Assembly (NCBI RefSeq): GCF_002298975.1
Contig: NZ_DBMV01000042.1
Coordinates: 1-64,000 of the forward strand
From: Ralstonia sp. UBA689
GTDB lineage: Bacteria; Pseudomonadota; Gammaproteobacteria; Burkholderiales; Burkholderiaceae
Reading direction: 5' to 3'
DNA: 64,000 nucleotides
Made by a program: the position numbers and the translations under genes. Under the pieces are notes generated by a model, which was not told the origin of the DNA, made no database searches, and saw only the letters and a program-made list of their open reading frames with translations. Shown here piece by piece: positions 37,901 through 44,494 of this stretch. How positions within the stretch are numbered: position 1 is the stretch's first letter; each line of letters opens with the position of its first letter.

Positions 37901-38116
37901 TCAGTCGAGGTCGTTGGCCTGTAGCTTTTTCAGGTCAACGGCGGGGGAAATGCGGCGGCGGGGTGCGGTGCGTTGCGTCCGCCGGAAGGCGCGCAGTGAC
38001 CGTGCGAGCTGACGCCGAATGGCCGGGATGTCGACCTGATCCTCGGCGCGGCCGGAGCCGCGCACGCGGTGGAATTCGGCGATGAGGTCAGCACGGGAAA
38101 AGCGCGCGCGGCTCAT
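37901..38116 (-). CDS. Small basic protein of unknown function
   Basis: The 71-residue product is very Arg-rich (SLRAFRRTQRTAPRRRIS) and probably binds nucleic acid. The start overlaps the preceding small membrane gene by 4 bases. No family is recognised. Its place in the tight early operon supports it being real. Confidence 0.65.
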   Translation of the reverse strand: MSRARFSRADLIAEFHRVRGSGRAEDQVDIPAIRRQLARSLRAFRRTQRTAPRRRISPAVDLKKLQANDLD

Positions 38117-38256
38117 GGCAGGCTGGCGATGTCCGGGGCGACAGCTCCGGCCAGGCCGAAGAGCAGCACGATCAGGGTGAGCGCCAGCGCCGGACGATTG
38201 GAGAGCGGGCCGTGGGCAAGGCGCGTGGCGATGGAGGGGCGACCTGTGGCAATCAC
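38113..38256 (-). CDS. Small single-helix membrane protein, GTG start
   Basis: A 47-residue frame starts at GTG 38256, overlapping the upstream stop as GTGA, with GGAGG about 8 bases before it. It ends overlapping the next ATG as ATGA. The product has one clear membrane helix (LALTLIVLLFGLAGAVA, about residues 25-41). Both 4-base overlaps argue for translational coupling. It resembles small phage membrane proteins, with no family match. Confidence 0.6.
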   Translation of the reverse strand: MIATGRPSIATRLAHGPLSNRPALALTLIVLLFGLAGAVAPDIASLP

Positions 38257-38705
38257 AGTGCGGCCTCCGATTGAAGGTGCTCTGCGAGTTCACGCTCGGC
38301 TTGCGCTAGCGCACTGAGTGCAATGGAAAGAAGGCGTACCCTTAGCCGCCCTTTCTTAAGGATTGGGGTGCTGTAGGCATAGCGGCCGCTGCCGTCATCA
38401 TCGCGATAGTCCACGGTGAAGCCGCATTTCAGTAGGGCGAGGCAGGCTTGCACTTCGACCGCGTCGTACAGCGATGAGAGGCGCAACTGCATCGAATCGC
38501 CGTAGACGGGGGTCATGGAGTCTGCGGTGAGATGGAGGCCTTCGGCGTTGAGCGCTGCGCGGTCTGACTCGATTGCCTCCATGGCTTTGCGCATCCGCTT
38601 GATTTCATCCAGTCGGTTGCGATGGCGGCGCTCTTCCAAATAGAGCGCCTGGTCGACCAGCGGCAGCGCGTTGATCTCTTCGTGGGTGAGATGCTTTTTT
38701 GCCAT
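38253..38705 (-). CDS. Phage protein of unknown function
   Basis: The 150-residue product starts MAKKHLTHEEINALPLVDQALYL and has a charged helical N-terminal half and a mixed C-terminal half. I start at 38705 because GAGG lies upstream. A frame to 38717 adds four residues. No domain is recognised. It lies second in the leftward early operon. Confidence 0.7.
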   Translation of the reverse strand: MAKKHLTHEEINALPLVDQALYLEERRHRNRLDEIKRMRKAMEAIESDRAALNAEGLHLTADSMTPVYGDSMQLRLSSLYDAVEVQACLALLKCGFTVDYRDDDGSGRYAYSTPILKKGRLRVRLLSIALSALAQAERELAEHLQSEAAL

Positions 38706-38713
38706 AGCCGACC

Positions 38714-38860
38714 TCATACGCCACGAGGATTTGCGATGCGCGCGCGCCCTCCAAGTTGCGCCTCTTCATCGAGGTGCAGTGCGAACGTGTGAAATGCGAG
38801 AGCGACGATGATCGCGGCGGTGTACTTCACGAAACCCGGAAGCTGGCGGATTAGGCGCAT
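38714..38860 (-). CDS. Small membrane protein, first gene of leftward early operon
   Basis: The 48-residue product starts MRLIRQLPGFVKYTAAIIVALAF, with one membrane helix at about 13-28 and a charged tail. AGGAG precedes the ATG at good spacing. It lies directly downstream of the candidate leftward early promoter and operators. No family match. Confidence 0.65.
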   Translation of the reverse strand: MRLIRQLPGFVKYTAAIIVALAFHTFALHLDEEAQLGGRARIANPRGV

Positions 38861-38889
38861 GACATTTCTCCTGTGCTTGAACAGGACGA

Positions 38890-38918
38890 AGTAAAGCATG
38901 CTTTATGTTAAGAATCAA
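38890..38918 (-). promoter_or_regulatory. Candidate leftward early promoter (pL-like)
   Basis: On the minus strand, TTGATT (38918-38913) and TTTACT (38895-38890) are separated by exactly 17 bases. The first palindromic operator overlaps the -10 box and the second overlaps the -35 box. It would drive the operon from 38860 to the ThiF gene. Confidence 0.55.
38892..38905. promoter_or_regulatory. Phage repressor operator, perfect palindrome
   Basis: TAAAGCATGCTTTA is a perfect 14-base palindrome. Related words occur at 38916-38928, 39890-39902 and 39935-39947. This suggests one repressor controls the leftward promoter and the immunity region. Confidence 0.65.
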
Positions 38919-38928
38919 GCATGCTTTA
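38916..38928. promoter_or_regulatory. Phage repressor operator, second leftward copy
   Basis: CAAGCATGCTTTA repeats the same core 24 bases from the first copy (start to start), so two bound dimers could face nearly the same side of the helix. Confidence 0.6.
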
Positions 38929-38941
38929 TTTACGCGTGCGT

Positions 38942-39271
38942 TTAGTCGCTGAAGGAACCGCTTTGTGCGTCCGGCGGTAGTTCCTTGAGGTGGCGCTGCA
39001 AAGACAGCAGGGCAAAGCGACTAGCGTTGGCTGCTTCCCGAAGATCGTGCCTGTATTGCCCGCCCACTGCGATCACCGGTGCGGCTGAGGTGCTTTTCGG
39101 ATGTAGCACTGCGACGATGCCGTCGTAGTCACCGGACTGGACGTGGGAGGTGATGATTTCGAGAGCCCTCTGCAGGTCGCGCCGATAAGCTGTCTGTAAG
39201 GAACTGTGGTCTGTTGCGGTGCGCGCGACTCTCTGTCGGCGGTCCACCGGGAAGCTGATGACGTTGCCCAT
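38942..39271 (-). CDS. Phage protein of unknown function downstream of repressor
   Basis: The 109-residue product starts MGNVISFPVDRRQRVARTATD and continues with helical Ala/Leu/Arg-rich sequence. It follows the repressor gene on the same strand with a gap of 135 bases. A longer frame to 39376 is possible, but MGNVISFP is a frequent N-terminal style for small phage proteins. It could be co-transcribed with the repressor and so expressed in the lysogen. Function is unknown. Confidence 0.6.
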   Translation of the reverse strand: MGNVISFPVDRRQRVARTATDHSSLQTAYRRDLQRALEIITSHVQSGDYDGIVAVLHPKSTSAAPVIAVGGQYRHDLREAANASRFALLSLQRHLKELPPDAQSGSFSD

Positions 39272-39406
39272 TCTGCGTGCGATTTGGCTCTGGGCAAGGC
39301 GCGGCAAGACTTCCAGATCGCAGGCGTCCACGCGCAGAGGCCAAAACGTCCCATTCTTTGGGCGGACCGGAGACAAAAGAAAACCCGCACGAAGCGGGTG
39401 TTGCGG

Positions 39407-39886
39407 TCAGGCGGCGCTTTTCTTACGGCGTTTTGCGGGAGGCGTTTCCCACTTGTTCACCAGATAGGCATCGGTCGGAGCAGTGCCCGCGTCCGGGAAT
39501 GCTGCTGCGCTTGGTTTGGCGCCGGCAGCGGCAGAACGCTCCTCTGCACGCTCGATCTCCGATTCAAGCTTCGCCTCTACAAACGCCAACTCTTCTGCGG
39601 GCAATTGCGTCACGCGAACCAAGTTGACGCGTGAAAACGGCCATGACGTGGTCGGTGCGCTGGTGCTCGCCACGGGCTCACCTTCGCCAGTGGCGAGCCA
39701 GAAATGATCCACACCAAGGAATCGTGCCGCGCGTGCGGAGTTCTCGGCGACCAAAGCCTTCGTATTGCCTAGCAGCACCTGCCCAATCGCCTGCTCGGAG
39801 ATGTGCAGGGCCGCAGCGAGCTCTTGTCGAGTTCGCTTCGCAATGGTGAGGGCGTGCTGAAGGCGATCGCCGTACGTTCCTTTCAT
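39407..39886 (-). CDS. CI-like phage repressor without peptidase domain
   Basis: The 159-residue protein has an N-terminal XRE helix-turn-helix (about residues 15-60, TRQELAAALHISEQAIGQVLLG). A linker and a helical C-terminal region follow (AEELAFVEAKLESEIERAEER). It lacks the Ser/Lys LexA-type autocleavage domain of lambda CI, so induction may not be by RecA-driven self-cleavage. The start at 39886 lies inside the shared operator region, and the gene diverges from the Cro-like gene. An extension to 40027 would run into the divergent gene and is rejected. Confidence 0.82.
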   Translation of the reverse strand: MKGTYGDRLQHALTIAKRTRQELAAALHISEQAIGQVLLGNTKALVAENSARAARFLGVDHFWLATGEGEPVASTSAPTTSWPFSRVNLVRVTQLPAEELAFVEAKLESEIERAEERSAAAGAKPSAAAFPDAGTAPTDAYLVNKWETPPAKRRKKSAA

Positions 39887-39889
39887 GAG

Positions 39890-39902
39890 TAAAGCATACT
39901 TA
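39890..39902. promoter_or_regulatory. Phage repressor operator next to repressor start
   Basis: TAAAGCATACTTA is an imperfect copy of the 14-base palindrome seen at 38892. It lies immediately upstream of the repressor start codon and probably mediates autoregulation. Confidence 0.55.
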
Positions 39903-39920
39903 CGCAGCGATAAAGAATGG

Positions 39921-39949
39921 TTGATGGTTGTTCGAAAGAATGCTTTAAT
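39921..39949 (+). promoter_or_regulatory. Candidate rightward early promoter (pR-like) with operator
   Basis: TTGATG (39921-39926) and TTTAAT (39944-39949) are 17 bases apart. The operator-like word AAAGAATGCTTTA (39935-39947) covers the -10 side, as in the leftward promoter. Transcription would start at about 39956, next to the Cro-like ATG at 39957, so that message may be nearly leaderless. Confidence 0.5.
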
Positions 39950-39956
39950 CCGCCGC

Positions 39957-40175
39957 ATGCAGAAATCGCACGCGATCCGAATCCTTGGAGGCACGCCGGT
40001 TGCCGCAGCTCGCGCAATCGGCGTCACGACTCAAGCGCTCTCCCAGTGGCCGGCTGTCCTGCCGCCACGTCTTGAAGATCGTGTTGTAGCTGCTGCTGCG
40101 CGCCTGTACCTCGGTGCACAGCTGTCAATAGTGCTTGCCGGCAACCACGCACTTAGCGATGCCGCCGCGCACTAG
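39957..40175 (+). CDS. Cro-like regulator (YdaS-type helix-turn-helix)
   Basis: The 72-residue protein contains a YdaS/Cro-like helix-turn-helix: LGGTPVAAARAIGVTTQALSQW (about residues 10-31), followed by PPRLEDRVVAAAARL. It is divergent from the CI-like repressor, as expected for the lytic antagonist. I start at 39957; an earlier in-frame ATG at 39885 would read through the operator region. No ribosome-binding site is visible, consistent with a leaderless transcript. Confidence 0.8.
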   Translation: MQKSHAIRILGGTPVAAARAIGVTTQALSQWPAVLPPRLEDRVVAAAARLYLGAQLSIVLAGNHALSDAAAH

Positions 40176-40271
40176 CCGGACATGACCCGCCGCCGAACGC
40201 GCCCGGTCAATGAGTTGAATCGTAGTGGCCGACGCGCCGCAGGAAAACGGTCGAATTTCTGGAGGTTTACC

Positions 40272-40517
40272 GTGAAAAGACTTTATGCGCTGTGGGTGCT
40301 GTGGCTGATAACGCCGGCCTTGGATTTACGCGAGCACTTCGATGACGAGTTCAGCGAGCACGTTACCGCGCTCTGCAAATCGTGGGGATTCAGCGGGCTG
40401 TTCCACGCTTCCGCAGAGCTCTCTGGCTACTGGCGGGAGCGTGGCTGTCCGGGAGGGCTTCTTGAGGCTATTCGGCGGGGCCTCACAGGGCCAAATGGAC
40501 GGGCGAACGAGAGTTGA
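40272..40517 (+). CDS. Phage protein of unknown function, GTG start
   Basis: The 81-residue product starts at GTG 40272 behind an excellent GGAGG (spacing 7). The N-terminus is hydrophobic (LYALWVLWLITPALDL), followed by a soluble helical part. An ATG-started frame from 40182 is open but lacks such a signal. No family match. It overlaps the opposite-strand small gene by about 35 bases. Confidence 0.55.
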   Translation: MKRLYALWVLWLITPALDLREHFDDEFSEHVTALCKSWGFSGLFHASAELSGYWRERGCPGGLLEAIRRGLTGPNGRANES

Positions 40518-40719
40518 TGTACTCGACCGCGTCTGCGAAGTGTGCAGCCTCGTCTTCCTTGCCGGCTTCGTTGAGGTCGCGCAGCGTCATCTGCGTAAGG
40601 CTCGAAAACTCTTGCCCGGCCTTGCCGGCAACGCCGTCAGGCAAGGCGTCGATCAATGCAATCGCAAACATCTGAAGTGCGGCCACTTGAGCCTGCAGTT
40701 CTCTAATTTTTTCTTCCAC
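40483..40719 (-). CDS. Small coiled-coil protein antisense to rightward early genes
   Basis: The 78-residue product starts at GTG 40719 behind AGGAG. It reads EEKIRELQAQVAALQMFAIALIDAL, a strong coiled coil, then an acidic helical tail. It is read leftward inside a rightward operon. Its leader (40717-40739) is almost repeated before another leftward gene at 41102. No family match. Confidence 0.6.
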   Translation of the reverse strand: MEEKIRELQAQVAALQMFAIALIDALPDGVAGKAGQEFSSLTQMTLRDLNEAGKEDEAAHFADAVEYINSRSPVHLAL

Positions 40720-40739
40720 GCGTACTCCTGTTGTGTGGG
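40717..40739 (-). repeat. Repeated translational leader, copy 1
   Basis: On the minus strand CCCACACAACAGGAGTACGCGTG includes a Shine-Dalgarno box and the GTG start. It recurs nearly unchanged at 41100-41123. The repeat ends at the start codon; the two proteins differ. Confidence 0.6.
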
Positions 40740-40752
40740 AGGGGAGGGTGAT

Positions 40753-40923
40753 ATGTCTGATGAAAGAACTCCGCGCGAGAGCAATGAAAAGCTCTCACGC
40801 GCCGATGCCGATCTCATTGCAACGGTGCTTTGCTCGCTGGCGGAGCGTGATCTGTTGCATCTGGTGAAAAAAACGAGGGCCACGCTGACCAGCGAGCTGC
40901 TGGCACTGCGGGCGAGCTCCTAG
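40753..40923 (+). CDS. Small phage protein of unknown function
   Basis: The 56-residue acidic product starts MSDERTPRESNEKLSRADADL and is predicted helical. GGGGAGGG lies before the ATG at 40753. A 193-codon frame from 40342 contains it but runs through other genes. The product may be a small regulatory protein; no family is recognised. Confidence 0.55.
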   Translation: MSDERTPRESNEKLSRADADLIATVLCSLAERDLLHLVKKTRATLTSELLALRASS

Positions 40924-41102
40924 CTCTGCTGCTTGATCAGTTCTGCGGCAAACGTGTTGACAAACGATGCGCAGAACTGCGCCGCATCTTGGCCCGTGCT
41001 CCTGTCGGCCCTGTTTGGGCCCATGTTGATCAGATTGGGTTGGTGTTCGATCAGCCTCTTGAGGATATCGAATGCCACTGCGCGGGCTTGTTCATTGTTC
41101 AC
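40920..41102 (-). CDS. Second small antisense protein with repeated leader
   Basis: The 60-residue product starts at GTG 41102 (NNEQARAVAFDILKRLIEHQPN...) behind AGGAG. Its leader matches that of the gene at 40719. It overlaps the 3' end of the rightward 56-residue gene by 4 bases. No family is recognised. Confidence 0.55.
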   Translation of the reverse strand: MNNEQARAVAFDILKRLIEHQPNLINMGPNRADRSTGQDAAQFCASFVNTFAAELIKQQS

Positions 41103-41123
41103 GCGTTGCTCCTGTTGTGTGGG
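41100..41123 (-). repeat. Repeated translational leader, copy 2
   Basis: The minus-strand word CCCACACAACAGGAGCAACGCGTG matches copy 1 except for a one-base length change and an adjacent substitution between the AGGAG box and ACGCGTG. Confidence 0.6.
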
Positions 41124-41197
41124 TTGACGAGGTGGAACTCGTCGATATTCGCACGGCAGTGAGCGCGCGCTGTAAGCAAAAAGTAAGGGGGGGTGCG

Positions 41198-41710
41198 TTG
41201 ACCTACTTGTATTCCGACACAAGCCAGCACGAAGCGCTGTACAACGCAGCGCGCAAATTTCCCGGCGGTATCGATGGCCTCGCAAATGCATTGAGCGCGC
41301 GCCTTGGTAAGCGCATTTCTCCCAACGTGCTCCGCAACAAACTGCGCCCGGGCATCGACACGCACCACATTACGCTTGAGGATTTTTCGCTCGTGCTGGA
41401 GCTCTGCGAGGAGGCCCGTGTCGAGAGCGCGCTGCAGCCACTAGATGCGGTTTGCTGGCGCCACGGGCGTGTGGCCGTCGAGGTGCCCGAGGTTGACCCG
41501 AATGACCCGAACCCGGCGCGCACCGTCTGCCAGGTGATGGCAAAGGTCGGCGCGGTGGCCGAGGCGGTTGCGAAGGCTGCTGCGGATGGCGTCATCGACG
41601 AGCGTGAGCTCGACGAGATCGAGGCCGTGTTCTTCCGAGCGCAGGCCGCGTTGGCGAGCTGGCATGCGGAGATTCGCGTGCAGGCCGAGGCGCAGGCGCG
41701 CAAGCGCTAA
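41198..41710 (+). CDS. CII-like phage regulatory protein, TTG start
   Basis: The 170-residue protein resembles the phage CII-type regulator family seen in Burkholderia and Ralstonia phages: ALYNAARKFPGGIDGLANALSAR then KLRPGIDTHHITLEDFSLVLELCEEA, a DNA-binding helical domain. The C-terminus is Ala/Glu-rich and helical. I start at TTG 41198 because AAGGGGGGG lies upstream and no ATG fits. It probably tunes early transcription or the lysogeny decision. Confidence 0.72.
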   Translation: MTYLYSDTSQHEALYNAARKFPGGIDGLANALSARLGKRISPNVLRNKLRPGIDTHHITLEDFSLVLELCEEARVESALQPLDAVCWRHGRVAVEVPEVDPNDPNPARTVCQVMAKVGAVAEAVAKAAADGVIDERELDEIEAVFFRAQAALASWHAEIRVQAEAQARKR

Positions 41711-41721
41711 GGGGGGGGCGG

Positions 41722-42105
41722 ATGGCAACCACCAAATCGACCCTCGCCGCTCAAGCTCGCAAAGAGCGGCATGTGCGCAAGAAAATCGAGCTGCATCTCG
41801 AAGAATATCCCGGCGAGCGATTCAGCGAAACGCAGATCGGCCGCTTGTTTGGGCTAACCGGCGGTGCCGTCAAGCGCGTCATGGCTTGGCTGATGGCACA
41901 CAACCCGCGCATCGTCACGTGTGGTGGCTGCATTCGGCACTACCAGGCGCTGCAGATCAGCGGGCCGTGTCTTCGTGGCGAAGGTGACTTGCACGGCTAC
42001 ACCGACAACCTGTTCTGTTTGGCCGAAGTGCGCATGTCGCTTCGCGGCGCGCGCTGGCGCCTGGATCAGCCCGCGGGCTGGCGGCCTGGGCAGGGCGCTG
42101 CATGA
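41722..42105 (+). CDS. Phage winged-helix-like protein of unknown function
   Basis: The 127-residue product has a basic N-terminus (AQARKERHVRKKIELHLEEYPGE) and a helix-turn-helix-like QIGRLFGLTGGAVKRVMAWLM. A Cys-containing part (VTCGGCIRHY) follows. It may bind DNA. A GGGGGGCGG purine run precedes the ATG. Its stop overlaps the next start by 4 bases. Confidence 0.65.
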   Translation: MATTKSTLAAQARKERHVRKKIELHLEEYPGERFSETQIGRLFGLTGGAVKRVMAWLMAHNPRIVTCGGCIRHYQALQISGPCLRGEGDLHGYTDNLFCLAEVRMSLRGARWRLDQPAGWRPGQGAA

Positions 42106-42512
42106 CGCAACGCCAAGTTGGCGCGAACACGCTGGGCATACGGTTTGGCCCCGATCTCATCTGCTGCAAGCCAGGGCGCGTGAGTGTTGGATTGGCGTGC
42201 GACAGGCCGAAGCAACAGTGCTGCGCGTGGCACCACATTCGTCTCGTTGTGCGCCACCGAGGCGAATCCACCTTGATCCAGTTCGCCGAGCACCTTCTGA
42301 CTGCGTGTCGGTGGTCGCTTGGCGAGGTGTTCTTTTCCTTCAATGCGGCCGGTGAATCTTCATCGCTGGCCGTGGTGTGCGCCAGGCATTGGCGCGCTAT
42401 TCCGATTGCGGCCGATCGTGCCGCGTACCGCAACCATGTCAGCGCCGATACATCGCCGGAATTCCTAGCGGTGTTCGACGTGCTTTGCGAGGCCGGTAGC
42501 GGCCCGAAGTGA
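42102..42512 (+). CDS. Phage protein of unknown function
   Basis: The 136-residue product is Cys- and His-containing (CCKPGRVSVGLACDR, QCCAWHHIRLVVRH) without a clear metal-site spacing. It has an ATGA overlap upstream and is followed closely by the Rmf/CrpP-like gene. No family is recognised. Confidence 0.65.
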   Translation: MTQRQVGANTLGIRFGPDLICCKPGRVSVGLACDRPKQQCCAWHHIRLVVRHRGESTLIQFAEHLLTACRWSLGEVFFSFNAAGESSSLAVVCARHWRAIPIAADRAAYRNHVSADTSPEFLAVFDVLCEAGSGPK

Positions 42513-42520
42513 GGTTTTCT

Positions 42521-42715
42521 ATGGATTACGCAATTGCACCACGCTCGACGGTCGTCGAGGAGGGGCGTGCCGCGCGGCTCTCTGGCGTGGCGGAGGACGA
42601 GTGCCCGTACACACTCAACTCTGACCATGCGCTCGCTTGGCGCGCGGGCTTCCGGAATGCGTTCTCACCGCTCGTATTCAAGGCTGACCGCATCCGCTAC
42701 AGGGGGATCGCATGA
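42521..42715 (+). CDS. Rmf/CrpP-fold small protein
   Basis: The 64-residue protein matches the pattern of ribosome modulation factor and CrpP-like proteins: EEGRAARLSGVAEDECPY followed by ALAWRAGFRNA. The pattern is G-x-x-A ... C-P-Y ... W-x-x-G-[FW]. In Rmf this fold binds 100S ribosomes; the role of phage members is unknown. GAGG lies upstream of the ATG at 42521, and the stop overlaps the next start by 4 bases. Confidence 0.72.
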   Translation: MDYAIAPRSTVVEEGRAARLSGVAEDECPYTLNSDHALAWRAGFRNAFSPLVFKADRIRYRGIA

Positions 42716-43743
42716 GCGCCGGATTTCTCACCAGCAACGCCGAATGGCAAGCGCTGCGCGCCGTCGACCACCTCGCGCGCGATCTCTACCTGGCGCTACG
42801 CCGTTGTATGGATTTCCGCACCGGCATCGTCGGCGGTCCGCACAAGGCCATTTCGTGGCAGGCGCTGCGCGAAGACTGCGAGGTGCCCGGGCGCCCAGGT
42901 GTGCGCTGCTATCGGCCTTCCGAAATGCAGCTGCGCCGGCGGGTCGAGCAGCTCGAAAAATGCGGCCTCGTGCGCCGCATCAGCGTGGGGCTCTCCCTTC
43001 AATTTCGCATGCTGATGGCCAAGACGGATTCGTGTGTCCAAAAAAAAGCCGAAGGGGGTGCGAGAGGGGAGAAAAAGCCGAAGCGCCCCAGCACTGGCGC
43101 GGGTGAGCGGCGGTTGTCCACAGAGCGCAGTTCGCGAAAAGCCGACACACATCCGAACCCCGGTAAAACCTCTAATCCTTCCTCACCTTCCTTTTCCAAT
43201 TCGGCGGAGGAGGAAGAGCGAGAAATCGCCCCACGCCCTCCGGTCGATGCAGTGATGCATGAGGGCGACGCGCGGCAACGGCACCAGCACTCAGAGCAAC
43301 GCGAGCGCGACGCTGACGTGGTAGGGGATGGCCCTGCGGGCCAGCTTGCAGAAGGTCAACATGACGCGGAGCCAGCGTGGTCGCCCCTGCTGGCGTGGCC
43401 GCGACGCATTCCGTTGCATGAGCGTACGGCGGTGGCGCACCAGCTTTCTGTGCTCCCGCACGGGATGCGTCAGCGGGTGCTCGACGAGTGGGACGGTGCG
43501 ATGGATACCGGGCAGATCGTGCGCCCGTGGTTGTTCTTCGAGAGCGTTGTCGGCCGCGCGAGCAGAGCGGGCTGGCTGCCCGAGCACGCCGACCGAGTGG
43601 CTGAGCGTCGCAAGCAGGCGAGCGCGGTGGCATCGCTGGTGGAGCGGCAGCGCGAGGGGCCAGTTGGAACGAGCGCGGCTCCGGTTGGTTCTCTGGCGGT
43701 CGAGCGTCTGCGGAAGCTGGTCAAGCCGCGAGGCACGCAATGA
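42712..43743 (+). CDS. Phage replication-like protein (winged helix N-terminus)
   Basis: The 343-residue protein begins with a winged-helix-type domain (about 1-105: TSNAEWQALRAVDHLARDLYLALRR, QLRRRVEQLEKCGLVRRI). A long charged, disordered linker (about 110-215) leads to a C-terminal helical block (HERTAVAHQLSVLPHGMRQRVLDEW, IVRPWLFFESVVGRASRAGW). This layout is seen in phage O/DnaT-like replication initiators and primosome loaders. No helicase or primase gene is next to it. A replication origin may lie within its linker-coding part, as in lambda O, but no iteron array is obvious. Confidence 0.65.
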   Translation: MSAGFLTSNAEWQALRAVDHLARDLYLALRRCMDFRTGIVGGPHKAISWQALREDCEVPGRPGVRCYRPSEMQLRRRVEQLEKCGLVRRISVGLSLQFRMLMAKTDSCVQKKAEGGARGEKKPKRPSTGAGERRLSTERSSRKADTHPNPGKTSNPSSPSFSNSAEEEEREIAPRPPVDAVMHEGDARQRHQHSEQRERDADVVGDGPAGQLAEGQHDAEPAWSPLLAWPRRIPLHERTAVAHQLSVLPHGMRQRVLDEWDGAMDTGQIVRPWLFFESVVGRASRAGWLPEHADRVAERRKQASAVASLVERQREGPVGTSAAPVGSLAVERLRKLVKPRGTQ

Positions 43744-44054
43744 CACCGGAGCAAGCATTCGCCGAAGCCGTTGAGCAGATGCCGCGTCGAGCCTCCGGTT
43801 CGGACACCTGGAGTTCGCGCGCGGTGTTCTGGGCCGCTGTCCGTGCCGGCGCAGCGACGCTCGCTCAGCCGTGGGCAGACGTTCACGACCGATGGGCTCA
43901 GCTCTGGGCCGTGGCATCGGAGGAGCACTTGCCGCCGATCCCGGGTGCCGCGCACGTCGGGGCGCCACCGTCGCTAGCAGCAGCTGAGCGCGGGCTCAGC
44001 GAGATCAAATCCATGGTTGGCCTTCACAGGGGGAAAGGGCATGTACACCGCTAA
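43740..44054 (+). CDS. Phage protein of unknown function
   Basis: The 104-residue product is Trp/Ala-rich (AVFWAAVRAGAATLAQPWADVHDRWAQLW is split here at the AATLAQ turn) and predicted helical. It is coupled to the gene before by a 4-base overlap and overlaps the next gene by 14 bases. No domain recognised. Confidence 0.62.
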   Translation: MTPEQAFAEAVEQMPRRASGSDTWSSRAVFWAAVRAGAATLAQPWADVHDRWAQLWAVASEEHLPPIPGAAHVGAPPSLAAAERGLSEIKSMVGLHRGKGHVHR

Positions 44055-44463
44055 TCCGGCACCGCCGCGTGCATCCGCGTTGCAGGGCTACCCGTACGAC
44101 GCACTCGACGATCTGCTCTACGACTGGTTTGTGTGGGAGTGCACGTACAGCACAACGCGCGGCTTCTCATCAGTCGACAAGACGTGCGCCGCATCTGACA
44201 GCTCACGGCAATGGGAAAGCACCGATGCCATCCTCGAGGACAGCGTTTGTGCATGGCAAATGAAGCAGCTCGACGCCTGCGTTGACGAGCTGTCCGGCGA
44301 TTACCAGCTCGCCATCCGCGTGCAGATGCGCAATCGTCGTGGCCCCGAGGTGTGGCGGAACCCGCGTGCACCGGTTCGCCAGCACGAGGTGTACGCACAG
44401 GCGAAGGCTGCGCTGCGTCCGATCCTTCATCGGCGTGGTGTCGAAGTTGAGGTCGAGTGTTGA
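44041..44463 (+). CDS. Putative late gene regulator (Q/antiterminator-like by position)
   Basis: The 140-residue protein has a compact helical core: YDALDDLLYDWFVWE, QMKQLDACVDELSGDYQLAIRVQMRNR and YAQAKAALRPILHRRGVE. The second block resembles the sigma-like helices of phage late regulators (RinA, ArpU and Q-like). The stronger argument is position: it is the last early gene, and its stop codon is inside a near-consensus promoter followed by a terminator, as for lambda Q and pR'. A GGGGAAAGGG purine run precedes the ATG at 44041. Family membership is unproven. Confidence 0.5.
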   Translation: MYTANPAPPRASALQGYPYDALDDLLYDWFVWECTYSTTRGFSSVDKTCAASDSSRQWESTDAILEDSVCAWQMKQLDACVDELSGDYQLAIRVQMRNRRGPEVWRNPRAPVRQHEVYAQAKAALRPILHRRGVEVEVEC

Positions 44464-44488
44464 CATCATCGAATCGCGAGCCTATATT
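44460..44488 (+). promoter_or_regulatory. Near-consensus sigma-70 promoter, candidate late promoter
   Basis: TTGACA (44460-44465) and TATATT (44483-44488) are separated by exactly 17 bases. The -35 box overlaps the stop codon of the upstream gene. Start of transcription would be near 44495. Confidence 0.8.
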
Positions 44489-44494
44489 CCGCCC

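Noticed and set aside
42712..43743. Origin iterons inside the replication-like gene
   Set aside because: The linker-coding part is repetitive in composition but I could not find a regular repeat array.
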